Assembly: GCA_964495755.1 (NCBI GenBank)
Contig: CAZBXU010000183.1
Span: forward strand, 1-6,718
DNA from: JAFGQJ01 sp964495755
GTDB lineage: Bacteria > Spirochaetota > Spirochaetia > SZUA-6 > DRHE01
Length of the DNA: 6,718 nucleotides
Reading direction: 5' to 3'
Part shown: piece after piece, positions 1 through 4,916 of the stretch
How the letters are laid out: the number at the start of each line of letters is the position of its first letter
Numbering within the stretch: position 1 is the first letter of the stretch
Translations under genes and position numbers: made by a program
The notes under the pieces: model-generated
What the model saw: only the letters and a program-made list of their open reading frames with translations
What the model was told of the DNA's origin: nothing
Database searches by the model: none

Positions 1-1489
1 CGATATTTCTTCCACTCTTTGTAGATACATAGCGGTTGGATTTAGCCACCTTGCGGATAATACCATGCGCCCGGAGTAATCGAAGTTTTCGGGTAACCCG
101 TGCAGAGGCACGGCGCCTTTCATCCTTACTCGATATGGTACCGGGGAAAAGATGGGGAAGAATATCTCGATTGCGGAACCCGTTGATAGAAAACTCCCCT
201 CGGGTGATAGTTTTAAACAGAAGCTGATCTTCCTCTGACCAGGGCCTCAAAGCGCGCTCCCTACGGCCTTTCCAGAGGACTGTTTTGCAGACAGGGTCAA
301 TCATTTTCAGGATCGGGTCTTCTGTGTTGAGGGATGCCAGTGCATCGAGATAACGGTTATTGGAAGCATGGGAAATGTGAGCCCGCCTGGGGAGATCGGC
401 GATTCCCTTTCGCATCTGCCTCCACTCACGGGGTCCTTGAGGATTGCCTTCCAAGGGCCGGAATACCTTGAACGGTTTCGGATCATTCAGGGTGGTCTCT
501 ACCCGCAAGATCTTTCCCTGTTTGTCGTACATCTTCACAGAATTAGCTCCTGCCCGGTGTTTCACTCGGATACCCTCCGGACGGCTTTTGTAATCGCTTA
601 CCAATTCTCCAGTAAAATTGCCGTGCAACTTCTTTCCCAGAAAGCGCATGACATCGGGACTGGAGAAGGTGGCAATCCCTGCCCGTACCAACTGAGGATA
701 GATCTGCGAAAGAGCTCGGGAGGATGTGAACAGGACATCTGTGGCCCATTCGCTTTGATGTACGCTCCAATAGTAGTCCACCGGATACTTATGAAAGATA
801 TCCGGGTGAACAGGATTGATCTTTGAAGCGATGAGCTCCAAGGCTTGAGTCCAGGCAAAACGTAGCTGCTCATCCATCAAGCTCTGAGCTTCCTGGAAAT
901 CCTCCAGCCAGGGGAAGCAGTTCTCCTCTCGCTTATACCTCATACCCCTTCCATCCATCTGTCGGGAGAGCCATTCCCGGCCGTTTAGACAGAGTTGAAT
1001 GGGAAAGGGGAACCAGGTTTGGATACGAGCGCTCATAAACCCGAACACAGGATCGATCCAGTAATGGTACAGATGCAGACATTTCCTCTGCCTTCGTTCC
1101 AACACCAATTTCTTCTTCTCCCGATCCCGTCGAATGGCGTAACTGATACACGGCTCAACACAGCTCAAAAGACAGATTAACCCGTCGGTAATCCCATCTT
1201 GCTTCATGATCTTCTTGGCAATCAGTTCCTTGCGTGCCTGACTGGAAGCCAGATAGATCACGGGCCTGTTCAACCGGCGGGCCTCCTCTGTAGAAGCGTC
1301 TCTGAGAAGTTTGGTCGTTCTTTCCACATACAAGTTGAAATCCTTTAGCAGAACATCCATATCGTAGAGCAGGTTCATCATGCCGGCTGTATAGGATATT
1401 GCTCGTAGCGTTCCCCGCAAAACCAATCGATCAAAGCCGCTTAACACACCAATGACTTTTTTCCGATATTTCTGTATAAACTGATTCAT
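1..1489 (-). CDS. uncharacterised conserved protein with C-terminal winged-helix-like region, 3' end outside window
   Basis: One uninterrupted minus-strand frame of 496 codons starts at ATG 1489-1487 and leaves the window at base 1 without a stop. AGGAGG (complement of 1495-1500) lies 5 nt before the ATG, so the start is secure. The N-terminus reads MNQFIQKYRKKVIGVLSGFD. Segments I recall as conserved in a widespread, function-unknown family of environmental bacteria follow: LSCVEPC (about 108-114), YHYWIDPVFGFM (141-152), ARIQTWFPF (154-162), NGREWLSRQMD (169-179), SEWATDV (246-252), SPDVMRFLG (277-285), NSVKMYDK (316-323), LRVETTLN (328-335) and RYLDALA (379-385). Residues about 463-490, with KLRLLRAHGIIRKV, look like a winged helix-turn-helix with a basic wing, so DNA binding is an inference. 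A transposase or replication-type role is possible, but I see no DDE or HUH catalytic set. It is transcribed divergently from the rest of the window. Because the frame is open at the edge, the missing C-terminus is probably short. Confidence 0.85.
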   Translation of the reverse strand, partial: MNQFIQKYRKKVIGVLSGFDRLVLRGTLRAISYTAGMMNLLYDMDVLLKDFNLYVERTTKLLRDASTEEARRLNRPVIYLASSQARKELIAKKIMKQDGITDGLICLLSCVEPCISYAIRRDREKKKLVLERRQRKCLHLYHYWIDPVFGFMSARIQTWFPFPIQLCLNGREWLSRQMDGRGMRYKREENCFPWLEDFQEAQSLMDEQLRFAWTQALELIASKINPVHPDIFHKYPVDYYWSVHQSEWATDVLFTSSRALSQIYPQLVRAGIATFSSPDVMRFLGKKLHGNFTGELVSDYKSRPEGIRVKHRAGANSVKMYDKQGKILRVETTLNDPKPFKVFRPLEGNPQGPREWRQMRKGIADLPRRAHISHASNNRYLDALASLNTEDPILKMIDPVCKTVLWKGRRERALRPWSEEDQLLFKTITRGEFSINGFRNRDILPHLFPGTISSKDERRRASARVTRKLRLLRAHGIIRKVAKSNRYVSTKSGRNI

Positions 1490-1522
1490 GGAGTCCTCCT
1501 GAGGTTTGTTTTGGCTAAAACA

Positions 1523-1551
1523 TTTATACCCCAAGAGTGACTCCATTTCTA
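1523..1551 (-). promoter_or_regulatory. candidate sigma-70 promoter for the minus-strand gene
   Basis: Read on the minus strand, TAGAAA (complement of 1546-1551) is a weak -35. It is followed after exactly 17 nt by TATAAA (complement of 1523-1528), a good -10. The predicted transcript would start around 1515-1518 and give a leader of about 25-30 nt carrying the AGGAGG. TTGATA (complement of 1552-1557) is a better -35 hexamer but lies 21 nt from the -10, which is too far. Confidence 0.35.
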
Positions 1552-1588
1552 TCAACTCGCCTGTAGCATTGTCGCCCTCTACACAGAG

Positions 1589-1648
1589 TTTTCCACATGC
1601 TGCTTGTGGAGGGTCATTATAAACCCGGAGCAAGCAGCTTGTGGTAAA
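1589..1648. repeat. cluster of CCACA/TGTGG repeats (DnaA-box-like)
   Basis: TCCACA and TGTGGA face each other around a 7-nt loop (1592-1610). GCTGCTTGTGG (1599-1609) recurs 35 bp later as GCAGCTTGTGG (1634-1644), 10 of 11 bases identical, inside the perfect palindrome CAAGC-A-GCTTG (1631-1641). TTTTCCACA (1589-1597) differs from the DnaA box TTATNCACA at one base. The complements of 1605-1613 and 1640-1648 give weaker versions. This could be a protein-binding site for the divergent genes, or chance in a short spacer. Confidence 0.4.
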
Positions 1649-1681
1649 CTCATACCGCCCCTTGCCATTCGTTCATTTTGG

Positions 1682-1711
1682 TTGCGGACTTAGGCTGCGA
1701 TATGCTATATA
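1682..1711 (+). promoter_or_regulatory. possible extended -10 promoter for the 147-aa gene
   Basis: TTGCGG (1682-1687) and TATATA (1706-1711) are 18 nt apart, and the -10 is preceded by TGC, an extended -10 motif. It would give a leader of about 120 nt before the ATG at 1838. The -35 matches only four of six bases. Confidence 0.25.
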
Positions 1712-1837
1712 TGGACGCGAACCAGGCTTCATAGGTAGAAAAGCATGGCGCCCGAGCTGTTTCACCCGGAGAGGGATCGGCCCTTCAACCGGCATCCGGC
1801 AGATTCTTTTAGATTTCATCGAGCGGGAGGATTCAGA

Positions 1838-2281
1838 ATGATATGGACAATCGCCGGTGACATCATTGGTGGTGTGGGTTTAATAATTATGATCTTTCTT
1901 TATTTCAAACAAACAAAAGATGGTGAGAAAGACCTTAAAATACAAAAAGAAGAATATGAGGAACAATTAAAAAAGCGTGCTGAAACACTTCAAGAAGGAC
2001 AAAAAAATTTTTTACAGGAAATAGAGGCAATAAAACAAGCGGTGTTTGCTTGGCGTACTTCCGATCAGCCAATTTCTCAGGAACAGGTAAAATCCTTTTC
2101 GGGCAAAGTTGATGCAGTGGCGGCAACGGCTGCGGCGCTTTGGTTAGCGTTGCTGATGTTGTTAAGTTTAGCGAAGAGGTTGCTGGAAACATGGTGTATC
2201 CATATGAACAGTTTCCGAACGGAAAGAATCCAAAATAGTCACGCGGGGTCGGGCGGTATCCTGTCATTTAAGAGAAGCTGA
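1838..2281 (+). CDS. hypothetical membrane-anchored coiled-coil protein (3' end possibly frameshifted)
   Basis: The start at 1838 is chosen over an in-frame ATG at 1745 because GGGAGG (1825-1830) lies 7 nt before it and the product then begins with a membrane segment. The 147-residue product has one hydrophobic helix (about 4-22). A Lys/Glu/Gln-rich coiled coil follows (about 27-68), then WRTSDQPISQEQVKSF. This layout fits a small inner-membrane protein with a cytoplasmic helical tail. I do not recognise the family. From about residue 95 the sequence changes to AATAAALWLALLMLLSLAKR and a composition unlike the front. Meanwhile the -1 frame over 2113-2238 reads as a natural hydrophilic tail (DVVKFSEEVAG, YPYEQFPNGKNPK, stop at 2236). 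Either the gene has a second hydrophobic stretch or it suffered an indel between about 2113 and 2150. The gene is AT-richer than its flanks, which suggests recent acquisition. Confidence 0.6.
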   Translation: MIWTIAGDIIGGVGLIIMIFLYFKQTKDGEKDLKIQKEEYEEQLKKRAETLQEGQKNFLQEIEAIKQAVFAWRTSDQPISQEQVKSFSGKVDAVAATAAALWLALLMLLSLAKRLLETWCIHMNSFRTERIQNSHAGSGGILSFKRS

Positions 2282-2332
2282 GATTTTCATAAACGGGGAA
2301 CAGAAGAAACGCCAGAGCAGAAGGACCATAAT

Positions 2333-2394
2333 AAAAATACGGGTTTCTTAGGGTGGCACTCCCCCGGGCGTGCCACTACTTACCTGGGTATTTT
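2333..2394. repeat. nested inverted repeat / hairpin upstream of the 39-aa gene
   Basis: The inner arms GTGGCAC (2353-2359) and GTGCCAC (2370-2376) are perfect complements around a 10-nt loop that contains CCCGGG. The outer arms AAAATAC (2334-2340) and GTATTTT (2388-2394) are also perfect complements. They are separated from the inner stem by unpaired stretches of 12 and 11 nt. No U-tract directly follows the inner stem, so it is not a standard terminator. It may be an RNA structure in the leader of the downstream genes, or the relic of a small inverted-repeat element. Confidence 0.5.
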
Positions 2395-2425
2395 CGCTGA
2401 GAATGCCCAATAGAAGAGGAGCCGG

Positions 2426-2545
2426 ATGAAAGAGACAGCGGAGGAGAGGCGGCTACGCACCGGGCGGATCGTGAAGATCGAGCCGTTGCCGGAGGAGATG
2501 CGGCGCAATTCATCGAACAACTTGCGGCGGCTCATCGATAAATAA
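2426..2545 (+). CDS. 39-aa basic small protein, paralogue of the 52-aa ORF downstream
   Basis: ATG 2426 to TAA 2543-2545, with AGGAG (2417-2421) 4 nt upstream. The product begins MKETAEERRLRTGRIVKIEP and continues LPEEMRR, SSNNLRRLIDK. It is rich in Arg and Glu and has no signal peptide, membrane segment or Cys. The strongest evidence that it is real is the second copy at 3287-3445: an ungapped alignment gives about 22 identical positions of 39. The identities include MKET, EER, LRTG, IV, EPLP and a conserved Asn at 32 and Leu at 36. It lies 26 bp before the 213-aa gene, so the two may share a transcript. No family name comes to mind; a short cytoplasmic, possibly nucleic-acid- or protein-binding peptide is a guess from its charge. 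Confidence 0.65.
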   Translation: MKETAEERRLRTGRIVKIEPLPEEMRRNSSNNLRRLIDK

Positions 2546-2555
2546 AAATTGGCGA

Positions 2556-2565
2556 GGGGGGGGGG
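2556..2565 (+). promoter_or_regulatory. 10-base poly-G tract before the 213-aa gene
   Basis: Ten consecutive G residues end 6 nt before the ATG at 2572 and occupy the position of the ribosome binding site (GAGG begins at 2554). Slippage would change the SD-to-start distance. Poly-G runs near start sites are known phase-variation devices in several host-associated bacteria, including Treponema pallidum. Their use here is inferred from position alone. Confidence 0.5.
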
Positions 2566-2571
2566 TAAGAC

Positions 2572-3213
2572 ATGAAACCTAAATACATGCTTTATTATAT
2601 TCTTCCGGTTCTGCTATCTACTTTTGTTTGCTGTGTAACCAGAGAAAATGGCCCTCCAAAACCGACCTGGTTCCAACAATACGCTTCCTTCAAGAGTTCT
2701 CATGAATCGAGCTGGCTCGAAGAGCATACTAACGATCCTGCGGCAAAAAGGGTAGAAACCGATCAAAACACATACCTCATTTGGCGCGAAACAGCAACCG
2801 ATGACTTTAATAAGCCAACGCGTGATTCTGTTATCATGCAAGTCCTAAAAAAGCCGGAATATAGCATCCCGGATCTTGCATTCATAACCGTGGCCTTTCA
2901 CAAGATAGTACAAGACAACTTGGTTGGTTATCATTTTAGTTTTTCGATTTTCAGCGACGTGGGGTTCTTTTTTGATAATAGAGCATCTGTAAAAATTAAT
3001 GATGAGATTACAGAGCTTGATGGTAAGGCTGGTAGCATACAAGTATCGGCTCGCCAATTTAACACCTATCTCGTTTGCAACCCCGACCCTTTAATGGGGA
3101 ATGAGATCAAAGCAAACAGCAAAATTCTTGTCAGGATGTACATACAGCAAAAAGACTACCTGGATATAGATATCCCGTCTGAGTTTCTATCTCTGGTTTT
3201 ATCGGTTTTATAA
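2572..3213 (+). CDS. hypothetical exported protein, possible lipoprotein
   Basis: 213 residues. The N-terminus MKPKYMLYYILPVLLSTFVC is a short basic start and a hydrophobic stretch ending at Cys20-Cys21, followed by polar residues. The residues before the Cys (T-F-V or F-V-C) do not fit a strict lipobox, but spirochaete lipoboxes are looser, so either a lipoprotein or a signal-peptidase-I substrate is possible. The mature part (about 27-213) is a mixed polar/aromatic domain with likely beta strands, such as VGYHFSFSIFSDVGFFFDNR and KILVRMYI. No catalytic motif or known domain is visible. ATG 2572 is preceded by the poly-G tract, which also serves as the purine-rich RBS. It sits between the two paralogous short genes. 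The last residues, FLSLVLSVL, are hydrophobic and the stop lies inside a hairpin. Confidence 0.75.
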   Translation: MKPKYMLYYILPVLLSTFVCCVTRENGPPKPTWFQQYASFKSSHESSWLEEHTNDPAAKRVETDQNTYLIWRETATDDFNKPTRDSVIMQVLKKPEYSIPDLAFITVAFHKIVQDNLVGYHFSFSIFSDVGFFFDNRASVKINDEITELDGKAGSIQVSARQFNTYLVCNPDPLMGNEIKANSKILVRMYIQQKDYLDIDIPSEFLSLVLSVL

Positions 3214-3254
3214 CCGCAGAGATCTACATCAAACAAGAACCTGCAATAAAACCG
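3189..3254. repeat. overlapping inverted repeats spanning the stop of the 213-aa gene
   Basis: CGGTT-TTAT-AACCG (3203-3216) is a perfect 5-bp hairpin that includes the stop codon. It is enclosed by ATCTCTG (3189-3195) and CAGAGAT (3217-3223), giving 12 bp in all with a 7-nt bulge on one side. The octamer GGTTTTAT occurs twice (3195-3202, 3204-3211). CGGTTTTAT (3203-3211) can alternatively pair with ATAAAACCG (3246-3254). The competing pairings suggest a regulatory or 3'-end-stabilising structure. No U-tract follows, so I do not call a terminator. Confidence 0.45.
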
Positions 3255-3286
3255 GGTTAAATATTGTACGCAGGGGCACAAAGGGG

Positions 3287-3445
3287 ATGAAAGAAACAAG
3301 AGAGGAGCGGAAGCTACGGACGGGCTGGATAGTCGGACGGGAACCGTTGCCGCCGGAGGCTTACAGGTATTCAACCCGGAACATGCAGGCGCTACTTCGA
3401 CAGTTCCTGGAACGACTAAGACAGGAGAAAGAAGCGGAAAAATAA
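3287..3445 (+). CDS. 52-aa small protein, paralogue of the 39-aa ORF upstream
   Basis: ATG 3287 to TAA 3443-3445, with AAGGGG ending at 3286 directly against the ATG and AGGGG (3272-3276) 10 nt upstream, so the RBS is untidy. The product begins MKETREERKLRTGWIVGREP, then LPPEAYRYSTRNMQALLRQF, and ends in a charged helix LERLRQEKEAEK that the 39-aa paralogue lacks. The shared part is positions 1-39, with about 22 identities. Conservation of the reading frame between two diverged copies argues for translation. The function is unknown. The charged C-terminal helix (about 33-52) could mediate dimerisation. It lies 45 bp before the promoter of the next operon. Confidence 0.65.
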   Translation: MKETREERKLRTGWIVGREPLPPEAYRYSTRNMQALLRQFLERLRQEKEAEK

Positions 3446-3490
3446 AGAGCCACGGCCTTTACAGCAACATTCGGGAAATGAGAGTGTCAA

Positions 3491-3519
3491 TAGACAAATA
3501 TAGTCCCATGCGTTATACT
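3491..3519 (+). promoter_or_regulatory. sigma-70-type promoter of the YidD-like operon
   Basis: TAGACA (3491-3496) and TATACT (3514-3519) each match the consensus at five of six bases and are exactly 17 nt apart. The expected transcription start is about 3525-3528, only a few bases before the ATG at 3530. The first gene's mRNA would therefore be leaderless or nearly so, consistent with the absence of a Shine-Dalgarno sequence there. Confidence 0.55.
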
Positions 3520-3529
3520 TAAAACTGTC

Positions 3530-4000
3530 ATGAAAATGACACAGCCGCCTGGAACTGCATTTGCGGGAAAATTGAGTTTTTTAATCTGTTTATTGGCGGC
3601 GGTATTATCGAGCGGCGCGGCGTTGTCCGCGCAGGACCGGACTTCTGAGCCTGAAGCATGGGAACCGGATGCGCTTATTGGAACGCCTGTTTTCCCGGGA
3701 ACAGGGCTTTCCGAGCAGGGATTGGATTCCGAAATTGCGATCGGCTTGATCCGGTTTTATCAGGCTAACATAAACCCAAACAGCGTTTCGCGTTGCCCCT
3801 TCCTTATTTCCTGCTCCAATTTCGCGCTTCAGGCGATCGAGAAGTACGGTTTTTTGCCCGGGATACTCCTCTTCATTGACAGGATATACTACCGGGAAAA
3901 TCCGCATGCGGCTTTCTATTATCCCAAGAGGCGTAATGACCAGAATTACCTGAAACTTGATGATTCATTTTTCCTTTATGGCCGCAATGACGATGACTGA
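3530..4000 (+). CDS. yidD: exported YidD-family (DUF37) domain protein
   Basis: 156 residues. The YidD-like domain covers about 68-133: AIGLIRFYQANINPNSVSRC, then PFLISCSNFALQAIEKYG and GILLFIDRIYYRENPHAAFY. This matches the family pattern of an amphipathic IRxYQ helix, CxFxxxCSxYA (here Cys89 and Cys95), then IxKYGxxxG and a DRI helix. Canonical YidD is 70-85 residues, acts at the inner face of the membrane near YidC and helps membrane protein insertion. It normally ends in a Cys-Asn/His-Pro...HPGG segment, which here is replaced by ENPHAAFYYP without the third Cys. An N-terminal extension contains a probable signal peptide (about 14-34, ALSA before Gln35) and an acidic linker. The protein is therefore predicted to act outside the cytoplasm, and the yidD symbol denotes family, not proven function. 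No RBS precedes ATG 3530; ATG 3536 is an alternative. It is the first gene of a three-gene operon and its end overlaps the next gene. Confidence 0.8.
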   Translation: MKMTQPPGTAFAGKLSFLICLLAAVLSSGAALSAQDRTSEPEAWEPDALIGTPVFPGTGLSEQGLDSEIAIGLIRFYQANINPNSVSRCPFLISCSNFALQAIEKYGFLPGILLFIDRIYYRENPHAAFYYPKRRNDQNYLKLDDSFFLYGRNDDD

Positions 4001-4889
4001 CAGGTCGAAAAATTGGTCTGTTGGGAAAGCGCTTGTCCTGCTCATGTGCCTCGCTTTGCCTGTATCCGGATTCTCCCAAAACGCCGTGGATAGGCTCGAC
4101 TTTGCCGAATCCCTCATGGCCGAAAAAGATTTTTTCAGGGCAATCACCGAATACAAGCGGATCGCTTTCTATTCCAGTGATGAAGAGGTCAAACGGAATT
4201 GTGCATACGCCATCGCGCTCGCTTACCTGAAAAGCAACCATTTTTCTCTTTCCCTTGCCTACCTTGACGCCCTTGTGAACCTGCCGCAAGTACCCGAGAA
4301 GTTGTTTCTGAAAACCAACCTGCTTTACGGAATCAATTTCTACTGCCTGCACGAACCCGGCCTGGCCCGGAATTACTTCGATAAATCCGTGCATGCCGAC
4401 ACAAGCGGAATGCCGGAGCTATTCCTGGGCCTGCTCTCAGCAGAGAACAGCGAGTGGAAAGAGGCGAGCGGGATTTTTCGGGCGGCCGCGGACAAGGCGG
4501 GAACGACCGGATACGGCCTGCTGGCGGTGGACCTTACCAAGGAAATACTGAAGGGAGAAACGCTTGACAGCCGGAGCCCGTTCCTTGCAGGCATGTTTTC
4601 GGCCGTACTGCCGGGAAGCGGACAGGCGTATACGGGGCATTGGTTCGATGGACTGAATTCGTTCACTATGGTCGGTCTTTTCGGTTTCGCTACCTACCTG
4701 GCCTTTTCTTACGAATCGCAGCGGAACAACGGTTATTATGTGTACACGGCCATCAGTGGAATCATCACCGGCCTTTTTTATTTTTCCAATATAATCGGGG
4801 CGGCCCGGACCGCGGAGTACTATACCGTCAAACAGAGACAGGATTTTCTGCACGGGATCAGGAACAGGATCTTCGACACCGTGCAATAG
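3978..4889 (+). CDS. secreted helical-repeat (TPR-like) protein with C-terminal PGSGQAY membrane domain
   Basis: 303 residues from ATG 3978. ATG 3987 and 3993 are equally possible and none has a clear RBS, since all lie inside the end of the preceding gene (stop 3998-4000), implying translational coupling. A signal peptide is evident (KALVLLMCLALPVSGFSQ, about 17-34). Residues about 36-190 form helix pairs of TPR type, for example AESLMAEKDFFRAITEYKRI and YAIALAYLKSNHFSLSLAYL. The C-terminal part (about 200-290) holds SPFLAGMFSAVLPGSGQAYT, then GHWFDGLNSF and two or three hydrophobic helices. This is the pattern of DUF5683-type membrane domains, where a PGxGQxY turn is the hallmark. Assignment to that exact family is from memory. 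The likely topology is periplasmic repeats anchored by the C-terminal helices. Its partner role with the YidD-like and outer-membrane neighbours is inferred from the operon. Confidence 0.75.
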   Translation: MAAMTMTDRSKNWSVGKALVLLMCLALPVSGFSQNAVDRLDFAESLMAEKDFFRAITEYKRIAFYSSDEEVKRNCAYAIALAYLKSNHFSLSLAYLDALVNLPQVPEKLFLKTNLLYGINFYCLHEPGLARNYFDKSVHADTSGMPELFLGLLSAENSEWKEASGIFRAAADKAGTTGYGLLAVDLTKEILKGETLDSRSPFLAGMFSAVLPGSGQAYTGHWFDGLNSFTMVGLFGFATYLAFSYESQRNNGYYVYTAISGIITGLFYFSNIIGAARTAEYYTVKQRQDFLHGIRNRIFDTVQ

Positions 4890-4916
4890 CCGCCTGAGGG
4901 GACAACGGAGGTAGGT

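Larger units (their letters stand above)
1490..1837. other. gene-poor spacer between divergent genes
   Basis: About 350 bp with no gene I can defend. It contains the minus-strand promoter and RBS, a cluster of CCACA/TGTGG motifs and a possible forward promoter. A GTG-initiated frame (1641-1841, 66 codons) ends in a TGA that overlaps the ATG at 1838 as ATGA, which could mean translational coupling. Its product contains NSYRPLPFVHFGCGLRLR, faintly like the C-terminal SYR...GFRL pattern of formylglycine-generating-enzyme (SUMF1) domains. That resemblance is too weak to name it; a decayed gene tail is as likely as a real small gene. Confidence 0.5.

Noticed and set aside
368..826. 152-codon plus-strand frame
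   Set aside because: It lies entirely antisense to the long minus-strand gene, whose product shows conserved motifs throughout this stretch; there is no RBS.
1745..1837. Upstream in-frame ATG extension of the 147-aa gene
   Set aside because: The added 31 residues are Pro/Arg/His-rich and would precede a membrane segment, and the RBS GGGAGG fits the ATG at 1838.
1641..1841. 66-codon GTG frame ending in an ATGA overlap
   Set aside because: Poor start context and only a faint likeness to SUMF1 C-termini; noted in the spacer entry but not called as a gene.
3957..3977. TTG start for the TPR-like gene
   Set aside because: It adds seven residues before the signal peptide and has no RBS; three ATG codons downstream give a better signal peptide length.
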